This document shows, one piece after another, positions 47,546-60,984 of a DNA stretch of 64,000 nt. Made by a program: the position numbers and the translations under genes. Source of the stretch: Tamarix chinensis (taxonomy: Eukaryota > Streptophyta > Magnoliopsida > Caryophyllales > Tamaricaceae); contig CM060171.1 of NCBI GenBank assembly GCA_030549775.1, forward strand, positions 6,285,265 to 6,349,264, read 5' to 3'. The stretch's first letter is position 1. The number at the start of each line of letters is the position of its first letter. The notes beneath the pieces are model-generated. The model saw nothing but the letters and a program-made list of their open reading frames with translations, searched no databases and was not told the origin of the DNA.

Positions 47546-50494
47546 GAAGTGACCACTTCCCCCTCACAGAGCCAAGGATAAAAGTAATTAATGGTAGTAT
47601 TTTATTTTATTTTTAATTTGTAGGGAAATTTAGAGAGAGAATGTAGTTACGATTCAAATATTTGAAGGACGCTTCATAATTCTGATGTGATTTTATTCGT
47701 GTTTGTTTACGATGATGCGACTGAATACGAAGAATCTCTATAATTTCGACGTTATCCCTTGCAATTACTGTGTTGGAAATCCATAGAAAAAAAAAGTCCA
47801 TGCATTTGCTTAGAAAAGTATTACATAGGCGAGACTTCTTACATCAGTTTCTCGCCATTTGTTTTGATTATCCGTCGTTGTAGCCACTCAATGGCGTAAA
47901 ACCAATAGTATTGGTAGGCCAAGACTCTTAAGTGGAAAATAAAAATCCAGATAAGTCTTAGAATCCTTATGTAATTTAGACTATGAAGTTTAGAAGTCAT
48001 GTCGATTTTTTTAAACAATAATTGAAATGTATTATTTTTTTCTAAATAATATATTGTAGATCGAAAACTTTTAAAGGCATATCATTTGTTCGACGGTAGT
48101 ATGCATACATTTTTTTTAATAAGGTGTGGTGAACTTTAAACTTTTGAAATTACATCATTTTTTTTTTACAATAATAGGAATGTAAACTTGGATATTTTTT
48201 TCTTTTCTGAGAATTGAACAAAACATATGTTTTGATTATTTTTATCAATCGCAGCTCTTATTTGTGTGTGTGTATCTATCATATCATTTTCTTTCCACAG
48301 TGGAATGTGTAAGAATATACAATAAATTTAGAATTATAATCCATGCAAATTAGCAAGCTAACATTTAATAAATTTAATGATAATTTCCTGGTTAATTAAG
48401 GCTTGCGATGAACAAGAAATACTCCAGTCCAGTTTAACCAAACTTAATAAGAATCAAAATCAAGTGTTCATGAAGCTTCCTATGGACGTATCCTAGGGCC
48501 ACCATCAACTTAGAAGTGAGGTGTCAATGACGAGGATAGCATTCAAAAGTCTACGTTCATCCGAGTCATGGAACAAAAAGCTTAGAGAAGTTTTGTGGTG
48601 CATTATTGCTTTGTATGCCCTAAATGAAGTTCTTTTTGTAGACAACAATAATTATGACCACCGTATACGGAAAAAGTTTAATTCGTTATTAGTTTTCATC
48701 CGAACAACTTTAAGCACTATTATGTACCAAGTTGCCTTCAAAGAGCAAAATCCATAAATGCAATAGATGCTATTGGAGTAAGCATTCGATGTACAAAGTT
48801 GTGGCATATCAGTTGAGAAATATTGATTTGAATCTAAGCGTCTAATTAACTAGAAAAGGCAAGGAGTAATACATATCCGATTAAAGATTTCTTGTTAGAA
48901 TTAAGACCCATGTATCTTTATTGTCTTTAAAGGTATCAATCTTATTTATATAATAAAGTGAATTGATCCAATTCTTGGGTTAAAGGACATCGGAAACATA
49001 TATGAAGCTTTATTTGATGGACATTGGGATTTCTTATAGAGGATTAGAGTCTAATATGTTTGTAGATCAATAGCTTGGCTAAAAAAAGGCCTATAATCTA
49101 GAGATGATTGCTTTGTACCTTGGGTGTAACCTTTTCCTTTGTTTTTTATAACCAAAACATGTGATTTTGAGACTCAACTAAACCATCAAAGAAAGTGGGG
49201 CTAGCTATGATAATGGAGCACGATGGGGATGGATACCCCATTTCCATCTCTAAATTCAATAACTAAATTAATTCCTAAATCCCCCTTCCTCGAATTATCT
49301 ATTTTTTTCCTCTTATAAGAAAATTTTCAAAGTGATCTCTATGAAGACCTAATCCCCATCCTAACTCAATACCCTATCTATTCCTTACCCTAAAACCCAC
49401 CCCAATCCTTGGTACCTACCCCAATTTTTTATACCTAATCTTATCCTTGTTACTCGATCATTTTTCCTAGTGTAACACCAGGCTAAATAACCTCCAATCA
49501 TTGGTGTATGCAGAGTACACAAGGAGAATTATCTTTTGGATGAACAACACATGAGGTATCACTAAAAAATGCCCATAAGAGGCCAAACCCAACCACTAAA
49601 GTAAACCAAAACAAAGTGCCCTCACTATCAACTAAACCTACCACCAAATAATGAAAAAGAAATAAGAGGAACAAAATATCTAAATCAATTCAACATCAAT
49701 AAATTCAACACTCCACAAAAAAAAATTAAGCAAAAATAATGCTCCCTCCATATTCTAAAGACTACCAATTTCAAATCTTTCACACTTTTTAAGGAGAACA
49801 TTAAATAAAATATAATCTTCCAATTTTATCCTTTACTTTTTCATTTTTTGAGGTAGAGAGAGAGAGAGAGAGAGACAGAAGTAAAAGTTATTACATCTTG
49901 GAAAAATGAAAGGGTAAAGATGGAAATTGATATTTGACTTTTCAAAAGTGACATTTTTTAATATAAAAAATTATTTGTAAATCGCTTGTCTTTTGATTAT
50001 GGAGGATGTAAAACAGATAAAAAGTGCCAAAAAAAAACAATCAATCAAAAATATAACATGTACCATACTTATGCCAAACAATTGAAGCTACTAACTCGCA
50101 ATGGCAAATCTTCAACTCTGAAAATATTGAATTAAAGCAAAGTCGTGAACAAACAATTGGTGTCATAGACAAAGGGAGTTGGGGTGATGAACGAACCCAT
50201 AAAGTCCTTTGCCTTTGTCACCTAGTTGTGTTGTGTTCAGTGAATGAGTTATGAATTTAAGTTGTGCTTTGTCATCCTTATCAAAGCTAATATAGGAGGA
50301 ATGGGGGATAGAGAGAGATGAAATAGGTTGGGGTTGTGTTTGAAGTTAATTTGAATTTCTAGGAATTTGAAATAGGTTAGGTGGTTAGGGGTAATTATAT
50401 TATTAACTAGGGTCGGTTAAAGGATGAGGACTCGTAACCCATATGTGAGTAAATCTTGGGGTATCTTTTTACAAACCCAAACTCAACATTTTTT
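47546..50494. other. AT-rich spacer
   Basis: No gene recognised. A TTG-initiated 78-codon open stretch at 48521-48757 has a mixed composition and no motif I know. An AG microsatellite lies at about 49854-49873. Confidence 0.5.
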
Positions 50495-51930
50495 TGTAAC
50501 ATCCTGAGTTGATATGACCACACAGAAGCTACTTGGTAGCCACCTGAGCTCATAAAGGTTACGTGAATACATTCGAACGATTTTAGATTGATCGATTAAC
50601 CCCATAAATTAACAAAAGTCCTTTCAGTGAATTTTTTCCTCACTCATGCACTTCCTAAGAAATTTTCTGAAAACTTTCAAAACTTCCTAAGAGGGTCACT
50701 TATCCTAAAAAAACCTCCACAACAAGCATGCATAACTGTCAGCCTCTTAGGACAAAATCACAAAAAGGATGATATATCATGTTGATATAAGTAGTCATAT
50801 AAATTCTTATAACACTCCACTCAATTTTTGGGGTATAACATTCACAACCACTCAAAGAACACAATATCCTTGTTACATCTCAACCACTAGTTGTCTCAAT
50901 ATAATTTATCCTAAAAATCATCCTACTAGACAACTAACTGGCTCATCCAAGTTCATATTGGAATTGTTGTTTTTCTCTAATACCATTTGTAAAACTCCAA
51001 GTCAATACAACCACACAAGAGCCACTTGTTAGCCACCTAGACCCATAAAGGTTACGTGGCTACCATGGATCACTTACGGATTGATTGGGTGGCTCCACAG
51101 ATCAACACGAGTCATTTTAGTATATTTTATCCTTAATCACTTACTTTCCAAGAAATTTTTAGAAAACTTTCAAAACTTTTCAATATGATCATCCATCCTA
51201 AAAATTGTACCATAGCAAGCACGCTTAACTGTTCAGTTCTTAGGATGGAATCACTAAACGAATGATATGCTATGTTGATACAAGTAGTCATATTAATTCC
51301 TATAACACCCCGCTTATTACAATCACCCCCACTCAAATAACACAACATCGACATTGCACATCGACGAATAACTTTTTCAATAAAGTAATCCCAAGAATTG
51401 TCCCGCTAGAAAACTGAGTGTCTCATCCAATTTAAGATTATAGTTACGATTTTTCTCTAATACCATCTATAAAAATCCCGAGTTGATATGACCATGCAAG
51501 GGACATTTGGTAGCCATCTAGTCCCATAAGGGTTACATGACTAACTTGGAGTTGTGTTGCACGGGGAAGGAAAGACACGCGAAAATGTAATTTCTTAAAT
51601 AATTAAAAAATGAGGATAGGAAGAAACGACAAAAAAGTGTGTGTGGGTGTACATTATATACAATTTTAAAAAATATACCCAATCTAATAAAATTAAGAGA
51701 GAAAAAAAACTAAAATAATACTTAAATTAGTTGACGCAAACAAAAATAAAAATAAAATAAAACTATTCAGGCATTTCTAACACCGATTTTGAGACAAAAA
51801 TGGCAAGTTGGTTTCATTTCCGTGCTATAAAACCTTGGAGCATTTTTGGATTGATTGAAATACCCCACAAATCAACATGAGTCATTTGAGTGCCTTTTAA
51901 AATCTTATCCTCGCCACATCACTTGTTGAT
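50495..51930. repeat. Three-copy tandem repeat, unit about 480-490 bp
   Basis: Copies start at about 50495, 50988 and 51468. Each starts with a TGTAA(A)AC-like word, then AGTTGATATGACCA or AGTCAATACAACCA, then GGTAGCCAC, CCATAAAGGTTACGTG, GATTGAT, AACTTTCAAAACTT, CATATTAATTC-like text, TATAACACCCC and CTCTAATACCAT. The third copy is interrupted by a 282-bp insertion (51552-51833) and then fades out by about 51930. Confidence 0.75.
51552..51833. mobile_element. MITE inside the third tandem copy
   Basis: 282 bp starting TTGTGTTGCACGGGGAAGG. Read from the other end it starts GTTTTATAGCACGGAAATG, an imperfect terminal inverted repeat. CTTGGAG flanks it on both sides (51545-51551, 51834-51840). 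Tandem copies 1 and 2 lack it, so the empty site is known. A 7-bp (or near 8-bp) duplication suggests a hAT-like or Mutator-like origin. Confidence 0.7.
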
Positions 51931-54168
51931 AAATGGTGTTAGGTTTTAATATTTGATTCTAATAGTGAACTCTATTCTAAAGTTGCCATAGTGTTGAAAT
52001 CAAGTGTAGGTTATGCCTAATTGATTTTCCTCTAATTACTCCATGATGATTCATATCTGCTAATTAATCGAGTCACATAAGTTAAATGCCACCCTCAACC
52101 TTGATTTGGAGTAAATCAATCCACTTTTGTTAGCTTACATCTCTGTAACACATGTAGGCATAGTCACATATAATGGCTAAATACCTCGCATAAGAAATCA
52201 ACTCGTGATCCTTTTTATAGAGTCTTCCCTTGATAGGGAGAAAGCCCTATAAGCCTTCCAAACACATATTTTTACTTTATTAGGAGTATTAAATCTCTAT
52301 GACCTCTTTTAATCCATATCCCTTCATGTAGTTGGAGTTAAGATCTTGATATTGAGTTTGTGTCAGGAAAAAAAAATGAAAAGAAAGAAATAGATCATGA
52401 TGTCGCACTAATAAAAAAAAATTCCTCAAGTTCTTTTCATATAGTACCAACTAATAACTTGATGTCACAGTAAGTTTTCCATGAATTTCTAGTTTCAAAC
52501 TAGACAATCATCTCACATGAGTAAACATAAACCCCAAACCACCATTCCACTTGAAGTCGCATAGTATGTCTTCCACTTTTCCCACCTTATACATACCTCC
52601 TACCATATCACTCTATAAAGAAAAAATTGTGAAGAAAGTATTTAGAAACGTGAAAGCTGACACTATATAGGTAAGAGCTAGGAATATCCTACAACACTGC
52701 ATTGGTAAAGACAGTGATGACAGGAAAAAAAATCATTAAAATATTTATTTTATCGTATAGTAAGTGAGGTAGCAACGCATGTAAAATTTCAACAAGCAAG
52801 AAGGAGAAAATTAGAGATATCAAGCCTTTCACAAAATTTTTGACAATTATCTCTTGCTTTTGTAGGAGAAACAAATTTCAAATTTAGGGATATATTCAAT
52901 ATCTCATCTTCGTTTACTTTATGAAATACGAATATAGGCGACACCACCATTAACATAGATAAGATACAGCTAAATCATGGCAATCTTAATATGATTCGGT
53001 CAAGTATAAAACATCCTATATGTGACGACACTATAAATATATTTATAACACCGAGATGTATTACAATAATAAGAGATAACATAAAGAGTTCTAAATTTAA
53101 AGTCCTCTGATATTTAAAAACCAGCCTTTATTATCGGGCTAAACTTCATCCGATAAAGCTTAGTTGATTTTTATAACGAACTAATTATGCATATGTACAC
53201 GAATCAAGGGATAGTATTCAACGTAGATCATGCATCGTGCACACATGGAGTCCGAACAATGAAGCCGGTATGTATCTCGTGAAGGTATTTGCAAACTCAC
53301 ACATGCCTAACTTAGTCAAGAAAAATAGTATTAGTATACTGAAAGATTCGATATCCTATTAGTGTAAAGTGCTAATTAAATTTATCATGATGCTATTAAT
53401 TAATTCTATATATGCAAGTAAAAGTGAGGTTGAGATCGCATGAATCTATGATATTATATATTATCAACAACACCCATTCCCAATTTATATATAAATATAT
53501 TCCAACAATGTAGGTCTGAGTTAGAATTAGATATGGAGTAGAATTGACCGCGGCCAAATTTGAAGAGGAGCACTTAATTAGTATTATCGGCACAGCACGG
53601 GCGAGCCAAGTTGTGGGGAGAATGAAGTGTTGATGACTCGGATGATCAACAACGTCAAAATCAGAGACTCAGCCACGCTGTGCTGCGTGCGTGGGGGCCC
53701 GGGGCCTGTCAAAATGTGTGGGAGCAGGAGCACAAGAAAACAAGAAAACCCAGCTGGGAATCACCAGGCGACCTGCACCCGGTGGGTGCCGAAAACTTTG
53801 TACTCTGTTAGTATTATATTGTACGTCGGTACGTGCCTCGGTGCCCGCCCCTTTCCAGAGCGTCCTTCGGACTTGTACGCACATGAGGCGAGAGATATTT
53901 TGTTGGTACGTCTTTTTTTGCGGCTCCTTTGAAAACTGCCCGATCGATGCCGACCTGTCCTTTCGTACAGTACAGTCTCCTTCGCAGTTCCCTCGGCCAA
54001 AAAAGTTCGGATCTTTATAATTATTAGCCAAAAAAAAAAAAGAAGATTCAACGGTCGACATTCACCGGGCGGGCAACCCGTGCATGGACGGGGAGCATGA
54101 TTTCGATCTTTGAATATTAAACCAGAAAAGGCCAGATACCATCGGAACGCGACTGCTCTGAAAAGTGA
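51931..54168. other. Spacer with GC-richer patch
   Basis: No gene recognised. A GC-richer patch at about 53580-54110 gives overlapping 65-130 codon open frames on both strands in several phases, with no motif. This is what composition alone produces. Confidence 0.5.
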
Positions 54169-54257
54169 AAACAGCTAAATATAATAATACTATGTTTTTT
54201 AGTTTTAAAAAATAACAAATAGTAACCTAAACATAGTATTATTATATTTAGCTGTTT
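54169..54257. repeat. Perfect 29-bp foldback
   Basis: 54169-54197 and 54229-54257 are exact inverted copies, reading AAACAGCTAAATATAATAAT and nine more bases. The spacer is 31 bp. Weaker outer pairing (GCTCTGAA left, CAGAGC right) extends it. It may be a small MITE or, if transcribed, a small-RNA hairpin. Confidence 0.85.
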
Positions 54258-57200
54258 CAGAGCTGTCGACGATACAGGGATACAACACATAAGATTCCCT
54301 CCTATGACCCTGCTGTCGGTCGGAATCAAAGATTCATCGGAGATTCGCTTTTTTGTTTATTACTTTCTTTCTTTTTCTTTTATCTGTCTATTTTTCTTAA
54401 GTGTGTTCGGAAGTCCGTGTAATTACGGCCAGTTTGATTGAACGCTTGTTTAAAAAATATTCTCAAAATAATATAAACAGTACAATAACTATAAATACAC
54501 AGGTTGGTTTAAAAATATTAAATGTTCGTCATTATATTAAATTAAACAAGTATTTATGGATTAATTACAAGATCCTAATTATATAAAGCTGTTGCCTAAA
54601 GAAAAAGTCCAATTCATCAATAAATAAATAAAAAAACTAAACATCTCTTTTTAAGACTTGTAATTTTTTTCAACCAAAAAAGTATTTTCTAAAAAATATA
54701 TACACTCTATTTCCATACACTCTATTTCAATCAACTTTTAGCAAACTTATGTCCGGAATAAAAATAACCAAAGACAACTATAGCAAAAAGAAAAATTCGG
54801 CATCAAACAATGACCGTATAAGCTACAAACATCTATAATACAAATTAAAATACAAAATTGCTTTGCTTCTTTAGTATTTATCTTGTAACGAGAGATCTAC
54901 TATAAGCACGCACACATAATAAATAAATATGTTAATATAGTTATAAAAAGAATTGTCTTCTTTCATTCGAACTCTTTCATCTATTTTCTTTACCTCTCCC
55001 AAAACCCTCATCATGATAACAAGATGCCATACTTGTATAAAATCATCAAAAAAAAAAAAAAAGAGAGCATATATTGTAATAAAAAAAATGGTCACAAACA
55101 ATATACAAGTTCTACAAAGCATGACATAAATCATTTATCGATGTCACTTTAAGGGTGGTCCTATACATATATTCCGCTATCATAGCATTGCATGCATCCA
55201 ACTATAAAAAATGAATCTTATAAATACATTCTACTACTATGACATTCAATCCATCTATAATACAAGGCTATTATAAATACATCTAACTCATGTGTTCTTA
55301 TTTTCTTATAAGAGAATATGCAACTTTTATGAAATTACACACGACCACATGTCAGACTATCAGATTATCATGAAAATAGTTTTTGGATATCAAAACATCA
55401 TTTTAAAGGCCAAAACAAGGGTTTTTTCTACTCTAAAAGTGTCATACCCTCTTAGGGGCATAGATATATATAAAAAAAATTATAAATAAGAAAAATATAA
55501 TATGATTGAATGATTTGATTCAAGTGTTGAATTACATCAAAATCAATTAATAATTTCACATTTCTAATAATATTAAAAAATATAATAATAACAATAATTA
55601 AAAAGTATAAAATTAACTAATTTTTATATTATATATATATATATAACTTATAAGATCGGATATTATTTTTATTTTTCAGACCAAATATGCGATTTATTTG
55701 ACATTTTGGTATGTAGATCGGTTATTTGATCTAGAAAATAATATCGGAATAACTATTTAATTTTTTTACATCAAATCAGTTTGAATCAATTCATTGGATA
55801 TTAGATTACATGAAATATCCTAATTTGTAGTAGATGAACAATCTAACCGACCGAGGTTTGACATAGTGGTAAATACTAGCTCCCGTGTACTTAGATGTGT
55901 CACAGACTCACAATCAAATCTTTTTTTTTCCTTTTTAATATTATAACATATTTATGGTAAAAAGAAAATAGAGTATATAACAGTTTAAGGTCATGTAATA
56001 TGCTAATGCTACGATTATAGGTTATCTATTATCCTAATCAAATTTGAACTCTCTCTAGATATCTCTCGACGCGGTTTGATTGAACTCATCGACATAGAGC
56101 CTTATCCGTCCGTTGATTGGTGTAAATATGAGTTGTCCTGCATTACCTCTCATTCTCTAGTGGGATGTATGTATTCCAGGCAGCTATCTTTTCTGGTTCA
56201 TCTCTGTATGGCAAGTGGGTTCGCATTATTGTTGTCTTATAGATATCGGATCGATAATTTTTATTTTTTTTGTATACTTTTTATTGGGGCATATATAATT
56301 TTATATTTAATTTTATTTTGAATTAAATACCTAATTGGGCGCCTGCATATTATTAGCAACGTGATTTGTTCTCGCCGTTTAGATTTCAATTGAAAATAAA
56401 TTTAAATGTGAATTAAACTCAGCTCGGTAAGGAAAAAGCTAAAATTAAAATTTCATAATCGGCATTTAGAGGTTTACGTTCCGCTACCAACGGCAACCGA
56501 TTAACACGTGTAGCAACGCCCCATTTAAGCAATTAATTTGGATAAATTCCGGTATGATCCCAGTTAACCGCCGGCTCTCCCATACAAACAGATATTAGGG
56601 TAAAATCCAAAATCCGTCGGATTAAAGTCCCCAAATTCCATTGCGGGGAAGGAAGGAGCGACCATGTCCGTAATGGGCCTCACGAGAGGCGGCCCAACGC
56701 TTCGGAATTAAGCCGGCCACGTTACGGGCAGAAGTAATTTGGGCGGGGGAGGACATGGGTTGGGGAAGGAGAAAAGAGAAGCCCATGCTGCGTGAATGAC
56801 TTTACTAGGAGTAGACTTACTTACTGTCGTTGTTGTCGAGATCCAATATTGGCTTCCCTGTCGGCAATGGTCCAATAATTAATGAAGAATTTGCCGAAGC
56901 CTTTCAATTTCTCCCTGCAATCATGAATTAATAGCTGTTTTTCCTCGACGCATGGTTTCCGTTTATTTATGTTGGTATCAATGGGCTGGGCTTACCACGA
57001 CAAATGGAATCTGACCCGTGGACTTAAGTTAGATGTTTAGGTGGGTTGGGCTGAGTTATTATGGACTTAACTCATTTATATATTAGATATTCGATAAACA
57101 TAAATACAAAATAAATTTGATATTTGATTTAATAAATACTAATTAGGTTCTTTTCTTCTTCTTTTTTTCCTTCTCTATTATAGAATCTGAGAATATAATA

Positions 57201-57736
57201 TAGTTCAACCAATTATATAATTTAAAAAAATAAGAATAATGGTAAAGTATTTGATCAAGATAGATAATTTGAAGAAAAAAAAAAGTATGCCTCCATGAAA
57301 ACTTTTAACCATCATCAATCCCAACATCGCAGCACCGACGTAGATTAGAACTTACCAGCCATGGGTTTCATATGGATTTGGTCAAACCATATAATCCGTT
57401 TTTGGACACACCTTGTGATTTATGTCAGACGTATAGATCGAGGACGTGGAACTACAATGTAGGAAGTTGAGTATTTTATGGATCAGGGAGTTCATGTCCT
57501 TGGGGCTTGCTTTCAGAGCGGCAGTCGTGGCCTATTTGTCACATACGAGGCTGCATAGTTCCGCATCAAAATGTTGCGTCCTACGTGCATAGTAAATTCT
57601 CTCTCAGTCCATTTTCTCCCTTCTTTTTGGTGATATTTTTGACAATTCCATTTCCCCCCATAAATTACAAGGTGTCTTCTTTTTAATACTACAGGTTACT
57701 TTGCCTCCACGTTATTAATCAATCCGGGAATCAAAC
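54258..57736. other. Spacer left of LTR D
   Basis: No gene recognised. Poly-A/T and an (AT)n run lie near 55629-55644. GC-richer unique stretches lie at about 56460-56900 and 57340-57620. The 56076-56321 open stretch is hydrophobic and AT-rich at its end, with no recognisable domain. Confidence 0.5.
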
Positions 57737-58064
57737 TGTAATCCCCCGAAATTTTAAAAACCTATAATTTAATAAATAATTTTTATTTGGGATAAATTAG
57801 TTTTTAAATTTATTTAATTTAATTAATTTATGAATTTTTGAGTATATAAAATTAGGTAGGAATATTTAATAAAATTAAAATAAATATTTTATTATTATAG
57901 CATACTCATTTTATTTAAATAAATTTTCAAACCAATATTTTTCCAAAATTAACCTTTTTTAAACCCTTATATTTATTTATATTAAATTAAATTATTAAGT
58001 AAATTTATTTCCCACAAATATTATACTCTATTATTTTATAAATTTTAATTATTTTAATTATTCT

Positions 58065-58680
58065 TATTTTCCCTTTTCCTCCTCCTTTTTCTCCTTTTTC
58101 CTCCTATCTTTCTTTTTCTTTTTTTTCCCTCTTCGGGCTGCCCGCACCAGCCTGCCCCCCTCCGCCCTTTCCACCGCCGCACCAACCCCCCTGAACCACT
58201 CCCTGCCGCCCCTAACTCATCCCTAAACCACCACAACGCCACCTTGAGCTCCCTACAACTCCCTTCTTCCTCCCCTCTTCTTTTTCCTTTCTTTTTCTCC
58301 CTTCCCGACAACCTCCCTACAAGCCCTCCTTCTGCCGCCTATGCCGCCTCCAAAGCCACCAACCCACTCCCTACAACCTCCTCTACCAGCCCCTTACTTC
58401 CTTTGGCCGAAACCAACCCTTGCAGCCCCTCATTTTCCCCTCCCTTTTCCTTCCTTCTCAGCTACCTCCACCTCGACAACCACCTTCGTAGCCTTTCCAC
58501 CGCCACTACCGCCGCCCTTGGCCGCCAAAAACCCATCCCTAACCACTACCTACACCCCCTCTTCACCCCTGCACCCTTCCCTTGCCCTAAATCCTCCCCC
58601 ACCTATCCTTTTTTCTAACCCCAAAACCCTAATATGAAATTAGCACCCTTCTTCTTTTCATACCACCTTCAACCCCTTTT
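58065..58680 (+). other. Pyrimidine-rich tract, copy D
   Basis: C/T-rich. Two overlapping frames (58244-58618, 58341-58637) are open and resemble the two open frames at the same place in copy B. Because B and D are close copies and pyrimidine-rich strands lack stops, this resemblance is weak evidence of coding. Confidence 0.65.
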
Positions 58681-59379
58681 TCTTCCTTGCCTTGCATGCA
58701 TCTCATGTTGCATGGGTAGTTGATTTGCTGCCTTCCTTTGGGTTATTTTATTTTATTATTTTAAGGTATAATAATATCTTAAGTTAAGTATTTCATTAAT
58801 TAAGTTTTATAAAGTCTTATATTTTGGTTTTTCTTATTTCTAATATGATAAGTATTGACATTATTTTTAGGTATTGATTTTACTAATCAAAGCTTGAATC
58901 TTTAACCGGGATACCGATAATGTTTGATTTTTGGGGGAATTAAGGTAATCATTAAACCCCACTTAAACGTATGGATAAACGCATGTTAGTACATTAGTGT
59001 TTTTGATATGTTATTATGTTTAATATATATTGTTTAATATATTATATGTGGTTTCTTATATTGATCGATAAAAAGGAAAATATGTTAGTTCATATGCCAT
59101 GTATGGAAGAAGTGCTTAAGGAAGGAGATTTATTACTCAAGAATATGTTAAGTATTTATCCATGCTATATTATGTTATTTTAAACATCAATGTATGGTTA
59201 ACATTATTGTGAGCCCTAGGGCATTTTAGTAATATGTATTGGGTAAGAGTGTGGCCTAACATGTGTAGTCGTTAATGAGTACTATGTTGAAATATAATAG
59301 TTGGTGGAATTAGACGATGATAATAGAGTATTAATATTTATATTTTAAGTAGTGGTGATAATTTGATAAAGGTGGTGTA

Positions 59380-60080
59380 ATAAAGGCGAAAATGGTAATT
59401 TTGAAAGAGAAGGGCAAAATGGTAAATTGTAAGCAAAAGGGTATTACGGTAATTTTATAAATAAAAGGGTATTATGGTAATTTTGGAAGTTAAGGGTAGT
59501 ATGGTAATTTTAGAAGAAAATGAAAAAATGGTAATTGTGATAATGGAGAAGGGTGATAGGGTATTTGTAATAATGGAAAAGGGAAATATAGTAAGTATAA
59601 TAATGGAGAAGGGTAAAATGGTAATTATAATAATGGAGAAGGGTAAAATGGTAATTGTGATAATGGAGAAGGGTAAAATGGTAATTGTGATAATGGAGAG
59701 TGGTGATAGGGTATTTATAATAATGGAAAAGGGTGATATAATAAGTATAATAATGGAGAAGGGTAAAATGGTAATTGTGATAATGGAGAGTGGTGATAGG
59801 GTATTTATAATAACGGAAAAGGGTGATATAATAAGTATAATAATGGAGAAGGGTAAAATGGTAATTCTGATATCGGAGAAGGGTAATTTGGTAATTTAAC
59901 CTATGGAGGGTAATTTGGCAATTATGATGACGAATAAGGGCAATTTGGTAATTTAACCAACTAAAGGGGTAATTTGGTAATTAGGATAATGAACAAGGGT
60001 AAATTGGTAATTTGACCAACTAAAAGGCAATTTGCTAATTATAATAAAGGAAATGGGTAAATTGATAATCTAACCAACCA
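59380..60080 (+). repeat. GGGTAAAATGGTAATT minisatellite, copy D
   Basis: Tandem units of about 30 bp of the form AAGGGTAAAATGGTAATT plus an AT/TAATGGAG filler. Between 59470 and 59890 they are regular enough that one frame stays open for 141 codons as GKMVIVIMEKG-like repeats. Unit length divisible by three explains this. Confidence 0.85.
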
Positions 60081-60984
60081 AATAGGAAATATATTAAGTA
60101 TAACAATTATGAAGTGTGATTAGTGGCCTAATAAGTGTGGAAAATAACTCGGAAACCTAAACCGAGTAAGGGTGAAGCTAAGGTCGAATGTGTTCTATGT
60201 GTCCTACATGCGTTAGATATCCTATATAATTATATGTTGTGGTTTATATGCTATTATCTTAATTGTTTCATGTGTGGCGTAGCTTGGAACCGAGATGTGT
60301 TCATGTGTCCTCTTTTTGTATGTGATAATACATATATGTTGTAATTTATGATGTGATGTGATGTGGCCCTTTAGGACATGCATGCTAGGATGATTAATGT
60401 GGTAATGTGGGATGGAGGCATGAAAAATAGAAATGGGAGAGAAAGATAACCAAGGGGAAGTAAGTTGGCTAATGTAGGTATGGAAGGAACTAGGGTTTGC
60501 ATGGGACGGTTAGGGTCCGCATGGGGGCAATACTTACGTATAGAAAGTTGTCTCAGGACGTGAGGAAGGTAATAGAAGTGTTGTTTCGGTGTCTGGGAGC
60601 TTTGGTCGAAAAATAGTACGTGGGACAATATAAGGGTGCGTAAGAGACTAATCTAGGGTTGGGAGGAAACCCTAATGTGAGAAGGTGGAAAAAGGGAAAA
60701 AAATAAACGAGAATGAGTAGGGCAGAAAGTGAGGGTTGGATCTAAGGGTCATGACATGTAGAGTGTTAAAATAGTCGAGATGTGTACGACGGAGAAGGAT
60801 GGGCCACATAGGCCCGAGTTAGGGTTTTTGGAGAAAACCGAGTTAGGAGGTGCAGAAGTCTCAAGATATGGGACGGGCCCTCCTGGGAGGATAAGTGTAG
60901 ATATAGTTAGTCATGCATGTCAAGGGTAAAATACTTTCAAATAAGATATGTTAAGACACTAATCACTTAAAGAGGAAGATGTTG

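Noticed and set aside
53627..54061. Four overlapping 96-130 codon frames on both strands
   Set aside because: GC-richer patch gives long frames in several phases. None has a motif or plausible splice structure.
59474..59899. 141-codon repetitive open frame
   Set aside because: It is the translation of a minisatellite whose units keep the frame. No start context or homologous protein pattern.
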